From: Devosia marina
GTDB lineage: Bacteria; Pseudomonadota; Alphaproteobacteria; Rhizobiales; Devosiaceae
Length of the DNA stretch: 64,000 bases
Assembly: GCF_009758415.1 (NCBI RefSeq)
Contig: NZ_WQRF01000002.1
Location: forward strand, 434,001-498,000
Direction of reading: 5' to 3'
Shown here: one piece after another, positions 1 through 8,700 of the stretch
How positions within the stretch are numbered: position 1 is the first letter of the stretch
Layout: each line of letters starts with the position of its first letter
Notes under the pieces: generated by a model
Seen by the model: only the letters and a program-made list of their open reading frames with translations
What the model was told of the DNA's origin: nothing
The model's database searches: none
Position numbers and translations under genes: made by a program

Positions 1-558
1 TGGCAGGGTGATGTCGAAAAATGTGCGGACCGGCGAGGCGCCCAGATCCATGGCGGCCTCTTCAAGGCTGCGGTCGAAATCGGACAGGCGCGACTGCACG
101 ACCACGCAGACATAGGCGGTGCAGAAGGTGGCGTGGGCGATAACGATGGTCAGCATGCCGCGCCCTTGCGGCCAGCCCAGAAAACCTTCCATGGCCACAA
201 AAAGCAGCAGCAGCGACAGGCCGGTGATCACGTCGGGCATGACCAGCGGGGCCGAGACCATACCGGCAAACAGCGTGCGTCCGCGAAAGCGACGGAAGCG
301 GACCAGGGCAATGGCGGCCAGCGTGCCCAGCACCAGGGCGATGCTGGCGCTGAGCGCAGCAATCTGTAGGCTCAGCCAGGCCGCGCCGAGCAATTGCGGG
401 TCGCGGAACAGCTCGCCATACCATTTGGTCGAGAAACCGGACCAGACGGTTACCAGGCTCGATTCATTGAACGAGAAGATGACCAGCGAAACGATGGGCG
501 CGTAGAGAAACGAAAAGCCCAAGGCAGCGGCGATGGGAAGGAACCAGCCCCGGCGCAT
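1..558 (-). CDS. potI: Spermidine/putrescine ABC transporter permease PotI/PotC, partial (C-terminus outside window)
   Basis: This is the second inner-membrane permease of a polyamine importer. The frame is open from an ATG at 558 to the window edge, giving 186 residues with the C-terminus missing. The N-terminus has a hydrophobic first helix (about residues 8-28) that runs into the SFNES motif typical of PotC/PotI proteins, then further membrane helices. Near the edge EEAAMDLGAS followed by TFFDITLP forms the EAA loop that docks on the ATPase. Its start lies one base after the potH stop, so the two are translationally coupled. It is the last visible gene of potFGHI, and the choice between the PotC and PotI name is by context. 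Confidence 0.93.
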   Translation of the reverse strand, partial: MRRGWFLPIAAALGFSFLYAPIVSLVIFSFNESSLVTVWSGFSTKWYGELFRDPQLLGAAWLSLQIAALSASIALVLGTLAAIALVRFRRFRGRTLFAGMVSAPLVMPDVITGLSLLLLFVAMEGFLGWPQGRGMLTIVIAHATFCTAYVCVVVQSRLSDFDRSLEEAAMDLGASPVRTFFDITLP

Positions 559-559
559 G

Positions 560-1510
560 CTATTTCTCCACCACTGCGCCCTGGGCGCGTTGCAACAGCA
601 TGATGGGCACCACCACAACCAGCAGCATGGCCACCGCCACGGCGGAGGCACGCGGCCAATTGGTGGCGCTGAAGAACTCATCCCAGAGCACCCGGCCGAT
701 CATCAGCGTTTCCGGCCCGCCCAGCAGCGAGGGAATAACGAATTCGCCAATGGCGGGGATGAAGACCAGCATCGAGCCGGCAATGATGCCGGGCAGCGAG
801 AGCGGCAGGGTGACAAAGAGGAAGGTGTGGATGGGTCTGGCCCCCAGATCCGCCGAGGCCTCAAACAGGGACACGTCGAGCTTTACCAGCGTGGTGTAGA
901 GCGGCAGGATCATGAAAGGCAGGTAGGTGTAAACAATGCCCACATAGACCGCAAAATCGGTCTGCATCATCACGATCGGTTCGATGCCGAACAGGCCGAG
1001 GAACTGGTTGATCACTCCATTGCCGCGCATGAAGCCGGTCAGCGCATAGACGCGAAGGAGGAAGGAGGTGAAGAAGGGCAGGACCACCAGCATGAGCAGG
1101 ATATTGCGCCAACGATCGGGGGCGCGGGCAATGGCATAGGCCATTGGGTAGCCGACCAGCAGGGTGATGATCGTGGCAATCGCTGCAATGCGGATCGAGC
1201 TCAGATAGGCCGCGACATAGAGATTGTCGGTGAACAGACGGATGTAGTTGTTCAGGTGCAATGTCAGTTGCACCGTGCCCTCTTCGCTGGTGAGCAGCGG
1301 GGTATAGGGCGGGCGGCCGAACTGCTTGCTGGTCAGCGAAATGCCAAACACCACAGCCAGCGGCACGAGGAAGAACACCAGCAGCCAGATGAGCGGCGCA
1401 ATGAGCACCAGCATGCGGCCGGTAATGCCGACACGGGCCAGACCACGCTCGACGGCGTTCCAGGGCTTGAGCCGCCGGGGCGGCGGGATGGTTGGATCGT
1501 GGGTGGTCAT
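560..1510 (-). CDS. potH: Spermidine/putrescine ABC transporter permease PotH/PotB
   Basis: This is the first inner-membrane permease of the polyamine importer, 316 residues long, with about six transmembrane helices beginning with a long one near residues 32-56. The EAA cytoplasmic loop is visible as EASADLGARP followed by FLFVTLPLSLPG. The start used here is the ATG at 1510, whose first bases overlap the stop of the upstream ATPase gene in an ATGA arrangement. A longer reading frame exists upstream, but it lies inside the ATPase gene and has no receptor-like sequence. The FVIPSLLGG stretch near the C-terminus is typical of PotB/PotH proteins. Confidence 0.95.
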   Translation of the reverse strand: MTTHDPTIPPPRRLKPWNAVERGLARVGITGRMLVLIAPLIWLLVFFLVPLAVVFGISLTSKQFGRPPYTPLLTSEEGTVQLTLHLNNYIRLFTDNLYVAAYLSSIRIAAIATIITLLVGYPMAYAIARAPDRWRNILLMLVVLPFFTSFLLRVYALTGFMRGNGVINQFLGLFGIEPIVMMQTDFAVYVGIVYTYLPFMILPLYTTLVKLDVSLFEASADLGARPIHTFLFVTLPLSLPGIIAGSMLVFIPAIGEFVIPSLLGGPETLMIGRVLWDEFFSATNWPRASAVAVAMLLVVVVPIMLLQRAQGAVVEK

Positions 1511-2661
1511 GAGGTCAGCACCGAGCCGGCGTCTTCGTCCCAGGTGACATAGACTGTCTCTTCCCAGGTGATGGCGTCGGGATTGCCACGCACCGAATTG
1601 GTCTGGCTGACGCGGAGGCGTTTGCCGCTTGCAAGCGCGATCTGATAGACCGAGATATCCCCCAGATAGGCGATTTCCTCGACAATGCCGGTGGCCACAT
1701 TGGCGCCATGGAGCCCGGCGGGCTTTTCGCGGCTCAGAACCATTTTCTCGGGGCGGATGGCCCACCAGAGGCGCTGTTCGGGCGCGCAGTCGACACCGTG
1801 GCCGACATAGATATCGCAGCCCAGCTCGCTTGAGCGGATGCGCACATGGTCGGGCTCGTCCTCGGAAACCACGCCCTCAACCATATTGGCCGAGCCGATA
1901 AAGTTGGCGACGAAGCGCGAATTGGGAAATTCATAGATGTCGGTGGGTTCGCCGATCATGGCGATTTCGCCCTGGTTCATCACCCCGATGCGGGTGGCCA
2001 GGGTCATGGCTTCTTCCTGATCGTGGGTAACCACGATGAAGGTGACGCCGAGCTGTTCCTGGATCTTGACCAGTTCGAACTGGGTCTCCTCGCGCAGCTT
2101 CTTGTCGAGTGCGCCGAGCGGTTCGTCGAGGAGGAGGAGTTTGGGGCGTTTGGCCAAGGCGCGAGCGAGCGCGACGCGCTGGCGCTGGCCGCCGGAGAGC
2201 TGGTGAGGCTTGCGTTTGCCATAGTCCTGGAGCTTGACCAGGGCCAGCAGTTCATTGACCCGCGCTGCAATCTCGGCGCGCGGCAGGCCGTCGCGTTTCA
2301 GGCCATAGGCAATGTTCTGCTCCACGCTCATATGCGGGAACAGCGCATAGGACTGGAACATCATGTTGACCGGCCGGTTATAGGGCGGCACTTCGGTCAT
2401 GTCCTGGCCGTCGATTTCGATGGTGCCCGAGGTCGGGTTTTCGAAGCCGGCCAGCATGCGCAGCAGGGTCGACTTGCCCGAGCCCGAGCCGCCCAAAAGG
2501 CAGAACAGTTCGGATTTGTAGATGTCGAGCGAGACCTCGTGCACCGCGATGATGTCGCCGAATTTCTTCGAGACATTCTTGATGCGCACGAAAGGCTTGT
2601 TGTTGGCCGTGTCGCGCCAGGGACGCGTGTCGATGGCTAGCTGCTGCGGCTTCTTGGCCAT
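1507..2661 (-). CDS. potG: Spermidine/putrescine ABC transporter ATP-binding protein PotG/PotA
   Basis: This is the ATPase that powers polyamine uptake, 384 residues. It carries Walker A (GGSGSGKSTLL), the Q-loop (FQSYALFPHM), the signature LSGGQRQRVALARAL, Walker B (LLLLDEPLGALD) and the switch His (VTHDQEEAM). About 120 C-terminal residues form a TOBE-type regulatory domain. The start is the ATG at 2661, which gives MAKKPQQ and has an AGAGAG-like ribosome-binding site. The longer frame adds an arginine-alanine stretch that overlaps a hairpin and is unlikely to be coding. The gene sits between potF and potH and overlaps potH by four bases. Confidence 0.96.
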   Translation of the reverse strand: MAKKPQQLAIDTRPWRDTANNKPFVRIKNVSKKFGDIIAVHEVSLDIYKSELFCLLGGSGSGKSTLLRMLAGFENPTSGTIEIDGQDMTEVPPYNRPVNMMFQSYALFPHMSVEQNIAYGLKRDGLPRAEIAARVNELLALVKLQDYGKRKPHQLSGGQRQRVALARALAKRPKLLLLDEPLGALDKKLREETQFELVKIQEQLGVTFIVVTHDQEEAMTLATRIGVMNQGEIAMIGEPTDIYEFPNSRFVANFIGSANMVEGVVSEDEPDHVRIRSSELGCDIYVGHGVDCAPEQRLWWAIRPEKMVLSREKPAGLHGANVATGIVEEIAYLGDISVYQIALASGKRLRVSQTNSVRGNPDAITWEETVYVTWDEDAGSVLTS

Positions 2662-2685
2662 TGGTGCTCTCTGTCCGATGGAGTG

Positions 2686-2707
2686 AAGGGCGGCGCGGGC
2701 CGCCCTT
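2686..2707 (-). promoter_or_regulatory. Intergenic mRNA hairpin between potF and potG
   Basis: There is a perfect 9-bp stem (AAGGGCGGC and its complement) around a 4-base loop, starting about 12 bases after the potF stop. No U-run follows on the minus strand, so it does not look like a full terminator. Such hairpins after a binding-protein gene often protect the upstream mRNA and reduce read-through, which keeps the binding protein more abundant than the membrane parts. That role is inferred. Confidence 0.6.
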
Positions 2708-2719
2708 CGCAAGGTGGTT

Positions 2720-3811
2720 CTACTGACCGGTCTTGATGCGGGTCCAGGTGCGGGTCAGCACTTCCTCGTAATCGGGGGAGTGTGCCTGCATCACGAAGGC
2801 CTTTTCGATGGTCTCGGCCGGCGGATAGATGCCGGGGTTCGACTTGACCGCTTCGTCCACGAATTCCAGCGCCGGCAGGTTCGGGTTGGCGTAGAAGACA
2901 TAGTTGGTGATGGCGGCTACGACCTCGGGTTCGAGGATGTAGTTGATGAAGGCATGGGCATTCTCCGGATGCGGGGCATCGGCGGGGATGGCCAGGAAGT
3001 CAAATAGGGTGGCAGCACCTTCCTTGGGGATCAGATAGGTCACCTCAACGCCTTGTCCGGCTGCGGCGGCGGCATCGGCGGCGATGAAGATGTCACCCGA
3101 GTAGCCCAGTGCCAGGCAGATTTCGCCGTTGCCCAGATCGTCGATATATTGCGAGGAGTGGAAATAGCGGATCGAGGGCTTGATGGAATTCATCAGCGCT
3201 TCGGCCGCAGCCAGGTCTTCCTCGCTCTCCGAATTGGGGTCGAGACCGAGATAGTGCAGGGCAATGCCCATCACTTCAGAGGGACTGTCGAGCACGGCGA
3301 CGCCGCAGCCGGCGAGCTTCTCGACGACTTCGGGCTTGAACAGCAGGTCCCAGCTTTCCAGATCCGCATCGGGGCCGAGTGCTTCGGTCACCTTGGCGGT
3401 ATTGTAGCCCAGGCCGATGGTGTTGATCATATAGGGCACGGCATGGGCATTGTCCGGGTCCTGGTTGGCGGCGGTTGCCATCACGGCCGGGTCGAGATTG
3501 CCCAGATTGGTCAGCTTGGACTTGTCGAGTTCGAGGATCAGGCCAGCCTGAATCTGGCGCTCGAGGAAGTTGCCCGAGGGAACGACGATGTCATAGCCGG
3601 AATTGCCGGCCAGCAGCTTGGCGTCGACGATCTCGTTATTGTCATAGACGTCGTAATTGACCTTGATACCGGTTTCCGCCTCGAAATTGGCGATGGTGTC
3701 CTCGGCAATGTAGTCGGACCAGTTATAGACGTTGAGCACCGGCTCCTCCTGCGCAATGGCAGGGCTCGCAGCCAGTACAGCGCCAAGGGCAATGGCGAGC
3801 GACTTTTTCAT
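2720..3811 (-). CDS. potF: Polyamine ABC transporter periplasmic substrate-binding protein PotF/PotD
   Basis: This protein captures putrescine or spermidine in the periplasm and delivers it to the PotGHI complex. It has 363 residues. It begins with a Sec signal peptide (MKKSLAIALGAVLAASPAIAQ, cut after about residue 21). The mature protein opens with VLNVYNWSDYIAEDT, the hallmark of PotD/PotF proteins, and YDIVVPSGNFLERQIQAG follows. The ATG at 3811 has a strong AGGAGA ribosome-binding site, so the longer upstream frame is rejected. Putrescine versus spermidine preference cannot be told from the sequence by eye. Confidence 0.96.
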   Translation of the reverse strand: MKKSLAIALGAVLAASPAIAQEEPVLNVYNWSDYIAEDTIANFEAETGIKVNYDVYDNNEIVDAKLLAGNSGYDIVVPSGNFLERQIQAGLILELDKSKLTNLGNLDPAVMATAANQDPDNAHAVPYMINTIGLGYNTAKVTEALGPDADLESWDLLFKPEVVEKLAGCGVAVLDSPSEVMGIALHYLGLDPNSESEEDLAAAEALMNSIKPSIRYFHSSQYIDDLGNGEICLALGYSGDIFIAADAAAAAGQGVEVTYLIPKEGAATLFDFLAIPADAPHPENAHAFINYILEPEVVAAITNYVFYANPNLPALEFVDEAVKSNPGIYPPAETIEKAFVMQAHSPDYEEVLTRTWTRIKTGQ

Positions 3812-4240
3812 CAGTTTAGTCTCCTGTGGAGGCGATTGGCATGTGCAGGGACAGCCGGTTCGAGGCGCCATGCGCCGGTTCGCGGATAGAGCCGCGGCTC
3901 AACCCCGGGGCCTCATCTGAAAGACCCCGGAAATGGCATGAAACGGAGGTGGATATGCGCGCGTAGGCGGCACCGGAAGGCGCCCGGAACTGTTGCGGCG
4001 ATCAACCCGAAAAGTGGGTGCGTATCGAGGCGCAAACCAAGCGCCGTCAACAATGGATCTAGCCAGCGAAGTGTCCTTTCCCTCTCAAACACAAAGGCAA
4101 ATTATCGACAAACCAGAAAGCCGACAAGGCGGTGTGGACGCTGTTTTTTACAGGACTTGACCGCATGGTTGCCGGGGCGCACAAGCTCGGCCAATTGCGT
4201 CGCCCACAGGCGGCAAACCAGCGTTTCGGAGTAGAACAGA
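3812..4240. other. Intergenic region between divergent potF and psuG
   Basis: These 429 bases separate two divergent operons and should contain both promoters. I see no convincing gene. An inverted repeat (CCGGGG and CCCCGG about 13 bases apart, near 3905-3930) lies in the presumed potF leader. The half near psuG is less GC-rich and contains a TTTTTT run at 4142-4149. I could not assign a confident -35/-10 pair. Confidence 0.4.
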
Positions 4241-5176
4241 ATGAGTGCAAAGGCCTATCTGTCGGTTTCAGGCGATGTCAAAGCGGCGCTGGCTGCCGGC
4301 AAGCCGGTGGTGGCGCTGGAATCGACCATCATCACCCATGGCATGCCCTATCCGCAAAATTTGAGCATGGCGCAGGAGGTCGAGGCGGTCGTGCGTGAGC
4401 ATGGCGCCGTGCCTGCGACCATTGCCATCATGGATGGCCGGCTCTGCGTCGGGGTTTCAGGCGAGGATCTTCAGCGTCTGGCCGAAGAGGGGCACAAGGC
4501 GGCCAAGGCCAGCCGCCGCGATATGGCGGCGCTTCTGGCCAGTGGCGTCATGGCCGGCACGACCGTTGCCACCACCATGCAGATCGCGGCACTGGCGGGC
4601 ATCCGCATCTTTGCGACGGGCGGCATTGGCGGGGTGCATCGCGGTGCCGAGGACAGCTTTGACATTTCGGCAGACCTTGAGGAGCTTGGCCGCACACCGG
4701 TGGCAGTCGTCTGCGCCGGGGCCAAGTCGATCCTTGATATCGCCAAGACGCTCGAAGTGCTCGAAACCAATGGCGTGCCGGTACTGGGTTTCGGCACCGA
4801 GGATTTTCCCGCCTTCTGGGCGCGCACCAGTGGCTTCAAGGTCGATCAACGCCTCGATACTGCAGGCGAGGTGGCCAAGCTGCTCGCCATTCAGTCGGAT
4901 CTCAATATGGGCGGAGTGCTGATCGCCAATCCCATTCCCGAAAGTGATGCCTGGGAAGCCAGTGCCATTGAGGGCTTCATTGCCCAGGCGCTAGCCGATG
5001 CCGAAGCGCAGGGGGTCAAGGGCAAGGCGACCACGCCCTTCCTGTTGCAGCGGATCTTCGAATTGACCGGCGGCAAGTCGCTGGAGAGCAATATCGCGCT
5101 GGTCAAGAACAACGCCAAGGTCGCCGCCCAGATTGCGGTCGCGCTGTCGAGCCAGCTCGCCTCTCGCCCGGCATGA
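4241..5176 (+). CDS. psuG: Pseudouridine-5'-phosphate glycosidase PsuG
   Basis: PsuG breaks the C-C glycosidic bond of pseudouridine 5'-phosphate to give uracil and ribose 5-phosphate. The protein has 311 residues, the usual family length. Family landmarks are ALESTIITHGMPYP near the N-terminus, the central FATGGIGGVHRGA glycine-rich stretch, the AGAKSILDI segment that carries the conserved lysine, and GGVLIANPIPE. It overlaps the following PfkB kinase by four bases, so the pair forms a compact pathway that phosphorylates and then cleaves pseudouridine from RNA turnover. Confidence 0.96.
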   Translation: MSAKAYLSVSGDVKAALAAGKPVVALESTIITHGMPYPQNLSMAQEVEAVVREHGAVPATIAIMDGRLCVGVSGEDLQRLAEEGHKAAKASRRDMAALLASGVMAGTTVATTMQIAALAGIRIFATGGIGGVHRGAEDSFDISADLEELGRTPVAVVCAGAKSILDIAKTLEVLETNGVPVLGFGTEDFPAFWARTSGFKVDQRLDTAGEVAKLLAIQSDLNMGGVLIANPIPESDAWEASAIEGFIAQALADAEAQGVKGKATTPFLLQRIFELTGGKSLESNIALVKNNAKVAAQIAVALSSQLASRPA

Positions 5177-6057
5177 GCACCCGCGTATTGGTGGTCGGCG
5201 ATGTGATGACCGACATCATCGTCCGGCCCGAGGGGCCGATCGTGCCCGGCTCGGACCGGCGGGCGGAAATCCGCAACCGGCCGGGCGGGTCAGGGGCCAA
5301 TCAGGCCGTCTGGCTGGGCGCTGCCGGGGCCAATGTGCTGTTTGCCGCCCGCGTCGGGGCCGCTGACCGGCCGATGTATGAGAACTATTTCCGCGGCCAG
5401 GGCGTGGTGCCGGCGCTTGCCGGGGACCGGGATCTGCCCTCAGGCGTGCTGGTGACCATTCTCGATCCGTCGGGGGAGCGCAGCTTTCTTACCGATCGGG
5501 GCGCCAATCTCAATTTGAGCCCCGGTGATTTGCCGGATAGCCTGCTTGAGGGCGTGGGACTGGTGCTGGTCTCGGGCTACAGCCTGTTTGCGCCGGGACC
5601 GCGCGAGGCGGTCCAGCGGCTGTTGCAGTCCGCGCGCACGCGCAATGTCCCTGTCGCCATTGATCCAGCGTCCACGGGTTTTCTCGAAGAAGTCGGGCCG
5701 GCGGTGTTCCTGGGCTGGGCTGGCCAGGGGGCGTGGTTGTTCGCCAATGAAAGCGAGGCGGAACTGCTGACGGGGGAAGCCGATTTTGATGCGCAAATGC
5801 AGGCACTGGGTCGCCAATTTTCCCATGTGGTCATCAAGCGCGGACAATTCGGGGCTGCATTGGGCGACCGTCACGGGCTGCGCCTGAGCCAGCCGGCGCC
5901 CATCGTCAAGGTGATCGATACCACCGGGGCGGGCGATGCCTTTGCGGCCGGATTTGTCGCGGCCTTGCTGCGCGGTGAGGACCACGAGGCCTGTCTCTCG
6001 GCCGGGATTGCTGGTGGCGCAAAAGCGGTTCAGGCAATGGGTGGCCAGCCCGGCTAA
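5173..6057 (+). CDS. psuK: PfkB-family sugar kinase, probable pseudouridine kinase PsuK
   Basis: This is a 294-residue ribokinase/PfkB-fold enzyme. It has the N-terminal signature region GGSGANQAVWLGAAGANV (about residues 37-54) and the C-terminal PfkB signature DTTGAGDAFAAGF, which contains the catalytic aspartate and the anion hole. The ATGA overlap with psuG makes phosphorylation of pseudouridine to pseudouridine 5'-phosphate the most likely reaction. PfkB kinases are hard to separate by sequence alone, so the substrate rests on context. It ends convergent to the siderophore-interacting gene, with a 46-base gap. Confidence 0.88.
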   Translation: MSTRVLVVGDVMTDIIVRPEGPIVPGSDRRAEIRNRPGGSGANQAVWLGAAGANVLFAARVGAADRPMYENYFRGQGVVPALAGDRDLPSGVLVTILDPSGERSFLTDRGANLNLSPGDLPDSLLEGVGLVLVSGYSLFAPGPREAVQRLLQSARTRNVPVAIDPASTGFLEEVGPAVFLGWAGQGAWLFANESEAELLTGEADFDAQMQALGRQFSHVVIKRGQFGAALGDRHGLRLSQPAPIVKVIDTTGAGDAFAAGFVAALLRGEDHEACLSAGIAGGAKAVQAMGGQPG

Positions 6058-6103
6058 AGTCCCTCCGCCGGAAGGATTTTGCGGCTTTGCCGCCGCCTCG
6101 AAG

Positions 6104-6913
6104 TCAGTGATCCTCCTGGGCGTCGGCGATGCCCGGATGCCAATAGCCGGCGGCCTTGAGCCATTCGGGTTTGAAGCCGCGCGCCTCGAGCAGATGCGCC
6201 TTGACGGACCGGGCCATGTTCACTTCGCCAGCAACATAGGCATAGACGTCCCCTTGCGGAAAGATGGCGGCGGCCACCACGTCGCGGACGAGGCTGGTGG
6301 TCCCGGCAGCGGCGCCATTGCGGTGCACATATTGCAGCGTGAGGTCGGCTTCGGTTTCGAAATGCTGTTCCTCAGCCTTGCTCTCAACCTCGATTACGGC
6401 AACGACCGGTGTGCCCTTTGGCAACTCCTCGATCCGGCGGCCGATGGCGGGCAGGGCGGTTTCATCGCCGGCCAGCAAATACCAGTCAAAAGCCAGCGGC
6501 ACGATCTGACTTCCGCGCGGACCGCCGATCACCAGGGTGTCACCAATCTGCGCGGAGGCGGCCCAACCCGAAGCCGGGCCATCGCCATGCAACACGAAAT
6601 CGAGCTCGATCCAGCCCTCATCCACGCTCCAATAGCGCGGGGTGTAGTCGCGCATCTCGCGCCTTGTGCCGGGCGGGAATTGGGCGCCATTGGGGCCGAC
6701 CGGCGGCAATTGGTCCGGTGTGCCGTCGGGGAAAAAGAAGGCCTTGATGTGGTCGGCATGGCCGGGTGAGACAAAGCCGGTCATGTCGCCGTTGAGGCGG
6801 ATGCGGCGCATCAGAGGCGTGATATCCTTGATCCCGGACACGGTCAGCAGGCGAAGCCTGGTGTCGTGGCGCAGGCGCTGGATGACGCGGGATTGGGCGG
6901 TGGTCTCGGGCAT
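6104..6913 (-). CDS. Siderophore-interacting protein (FAD-dependent ferric-siderophore reductase)
   Basis: This is a 269-residue protein of the SIP/ViuB family, which reduces Fe(III)-siderophores in the cytoplasm using NAD(P)H or ferredoxin. RDYTPRYW (about residues 90-97) is the FAD-binding R-x-Y-T motif. VLHGDGPASGWA and LVIGGPRGS follow and define the ferredoxin-reductase-like fold. The C-terminal AGEVNMARSVKAHLLEARG and AAGYWHPG are typical of the family. No siderophore receptor or uptake gene is adjacent. The ATG at 6913 has an AGGA ribosome-binding site that lies inside an inverted repeat. Confidence 0.93.
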   Translation of the reverse strand: MPETTAQSRVIQRLRHDTRLRLLTVSGIKDITPLMRRIRLNGDMTGFVSPGHADHIKAFFFPDGTPDQLPPVGPNGAQFPPGTRREMRDYTPRYWSVDEGWIELDFVLHGDGPASGWAASAQIGDTLVIGGPRGSQIVPLAFDWYLLAGDETALPAIGRRIEELPKGTPVVAVIEVESKAEEQHFETEADLTLQYVHRNGAAAGTTSLVRDVVAAAIFPQGDVYAYVAGEVNMARSVKAHLLEARGFKPEWLKAAGYWHPGIADAQEDH

Positions 6914-6919
6914 TGTCTA

Positions 6920-6940
6920 TCCTGACTTTATTGATCAGGA
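6920..6940. promoter_or_regulatory. Inverted repeat over the ribosome-binding site of the siderophore-interacting gene
   Basis: TCCTGA and TCAGGA form a perfect 6-bp inverted repeat with a 9-base spacer. The AGGA in the left arm is the best ribosome-binding site for the minus-strand gene that starts at 6913. It could be an operator or an mRNA hairpin that hides the ribosome-binding site. Neither role is proven. Confidence 0.4.
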
Positions 6941-7023
6941 ATTAGCGAAGAGAATTCGGCGTGGCAAGGTTGACGTAAGCGTCAGCTCGCCTATCTCTGC
7001 CGCACATGACAACGGAGATGAAC

Positions 7024-7992
7024 ATGAAGCGCGCCGTCTACACCGAGTTCGGCAAGCCCGAAATTGTCCTCACCACAGAGGAAAGTGCGCGCCCGGAGCC
7101 CGGGCCAGGCGAGGTCCTGGTGCGCATGGTGCTCTCGCCCGTGCACAATCACGACTTGATGACCATTGCCGGCCAATATGGTCACAAGCCCGCGCTTCCG
7201 GCGGTGCCGGGAACCGAGGCCGTCGGCGTTGTCGAGGTGCTGGGCGAGGGTGTCGAGAACCTGCAAGTCGGGCAGCGGGTTGCCGGCGGCGCTCAGAGCA
7301 GCTGGGCCGAATATTATCTTGCCGATGCGCGCCGGGTTGTTCCGGTCCCTGACAGCGTCGACGATGCCACGGCCTGCCAGCTCGTCTCCATGCCGCTCAG
7401 CGCCAAGATGCTGCTCGATACGCTGGGCGTCGAGGCGGGGCAGTGGATTGCGCTCAACGCCGCCAATGGAGCGGTGGGCAAGCTGGTTGCGCAGTACGGC
7501 ACGGCGTCTGGCATCAAGGTGCTCGGCCTGGTGCGCCGGGCGGAGGCTGTCCAGGAGATGGCGGCTCTCGGGTTCGACACCGTGGTCGCGACAGAAGGCG
7601 AGGCTTGGCAGGAAAAGGCGCGTGCCATCACCGGTGGTGTGCCGATCGTGCGGGGCGTTGAATCTTTGGGCGGCAAGGGGGCGGCGCAGTTGCTGAGCAT
7701 CCTCAGCGATGGTGCCGAGCTGATCAGCTTTGGAGCCATGACGGCCCGTCCGCTGGAAATCTCTGCTGGCGATCTCTTGTTTCGCGGCATCACGGTCAAA
7801 GGCTTCTGGGGCGCCAACCCACCAGTCAAGCCGGAGCGGATCGGCCAATTGCTCGGCGAACTGGTTGCCGATGCCGCGCAGGGAAAACTCAAAATGGCGA
7901 TCGAGGCCAGCTATCCGATTGATGCCATTGCAGAAGCCGTTGCAGCCAGCGGCGTGCCAGGCCGCAAGGGAAAGATCGCCATTCACGGCTAG
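7024..7992 (+). CDS. Zinc-independent medium-chain alcohol dehydrogenase / quinone or enoyl reductase family protein
   Basis: This is a 322-residue MDR-family NAD(P)H oxidoreductase. The N-terminal GroES-like domain has PEPGPGEVLVRMVLSPVHNHDL. The Rossmann domain has NAANGAVGKLVAQYG (about residues 142-156), the version seen in mitochondrial-type enoyl-thioester reductases (MECR/Etr1) and quinone reductases. The cysteines of zinc-binding relatives are absent. The start is the ATG at 7024 because GGAG sits about 8 bases upstream; an in-frame ATG at 7006 would add six residues. The substrate cannot be fixed from the sequence. A strong terminator follows. Confidence 0.85.
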   Translation: MKRAVYTEFGKPEIVLTTEESARPEPGPGEVLVRMVLSPVHNHDLMTIAGQYGHKPALPAVPGTEAVGVVEVLGEGVENLQVGQRVAGGAQSSWAEYYLADARRVVPVPDSVDDATACQLVSMPLSAKMLLDTLGVEAGQWIALNAANGAVGKLVAQYGTASGIKVLGLVRRAEAVQEMAALGFDTVVATEGEAWQEKARAITGGVPIVRGVESLGGKGAAQLLSILSDGAELISFGAMTARPLEISAGDLLFRGITVKGFWGANPPVKPERIGQLLGELVADAAQGKLKMAIEASYPIDAIAEAVAASGVPGRKGKIAIHG

Positions 7993-8043
7993 GTTTTGCC
8001 AGCAGGCGCTGCGCTGGCGTCCCAAAGGGCTGACAGCATGGAC

Positions 8044-8074
8044 GGGGTTTGCCTATATGGGCAGACCCCTTTTT
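8044..8074 (+). terminator. Rho-independent terminator after the oxidoreductase gene
   Basis: A 10-bp GC-rich stem (GGGGTTTGCC with its partner, one G-U wobble) encloses a short loop and is followed by TTTTT. It lies about 50 bases after the oxidoreductase stop and just before the HPP gene. Confidence 0.85.
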
Positions 8075-8090
8075 ACTGTCCAGTTGATGC

Positions 8091-8615
8091 ATGCACCCCC
8101 TGATTGCCCGTTTCATGGCCCGGCACGAACCCCGCAAGGACTGGCGGGTACATGCCAAATCTGCGGCCGCCACGACAGCGGCGGTTACATTGATTGGCTA
8201 TCTTTCGGCGGTTACGGGCCTGCCCCTGCTGCTGGCGCCGCTAGCCCCTACGGCGCTGGTGATTTTCGGGCAACCTGAATCGCCCAATGCGCAGCCGATC
8301 AATATCTTTGCCGGCTATTTCATCGGCACGGTGGTGGCGGTGCTGGCGATGTCCGTGGTGCCCGAACCGTTCTGGCTGGCAACGCTGTGTGTGGGACTGG
8401 TAATGCTGGTCATGCTGGCGCTGCGCGTGACCCATCCTCCGGCGGCGGCCATCCCCCTGTTGACGCTGACTGGCCGGGTGGACGCGCTGACTCTGTTTGT
8501 CGTGCTGTTCCTAGCCTGCCTTCTGCTGGTCGTCATGGGCACAATACTGCATCGCCTGCCGCCACAAAGGCGGCGCTACCCGCTGCCGCTGGCCGAGGAA
8601 GTGGAGAAGGATTGA
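8091..8615 (+). CDS. HPP family integral membrane protein
   Basis: This is a 174-residue protein with about four transmembrane helices (roughly residues 27-45, 48-62, 75-90, 96-112 and a last one at 133-150). The family-defining HPPAAAIPLL motif is at about residues 114-123. HPP proteins include a chloroplast nitrite transporter, but most bacterial members are uncharacterised, so transport of nitrite or another small anion is only a possibility. The C-terminal tail (PPQRRRYPLPLAEEVEKD) is charged and probably cytoplasmic. Confidence 0.85.
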   Translation: MHPLIARFMARHEPRKDWRVHAKSAAATTAAVTLIGYLSAVTGLPLLLAPLAPTALVIFGQPESPNAQPINIFAGYFIGTVVAVLAMSVVPEPFWLATLCVGLVMLVMLALRVTHPPAAAIPLLTLTGRVDALTLFVVLFLACLLLVVMGTILHRLPPQRRRYPLPLAEEVEKD

Positions 8616-8700
8616 AGATCCATGCCCTGGTGACAGGGTCTGGCAGCACGGCACAATAGTGTGCATGGCATTAGCTGAACGACTTGGGAGAAAAGCTGGC

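Noticed and set aside
533-1552. Long plus-strand frame of 339 codons opposite potH
   Set aside because: It is antisense to a clear permease, rich in His, Gln and Arg, and has no family character. It is a GC-rich shadow frame.
8629-8642. CCCTG-GTGA-CAGGG hairpin after the HPP gene as a terminator
   Set aside because: It has only 5 bp and no U-run.
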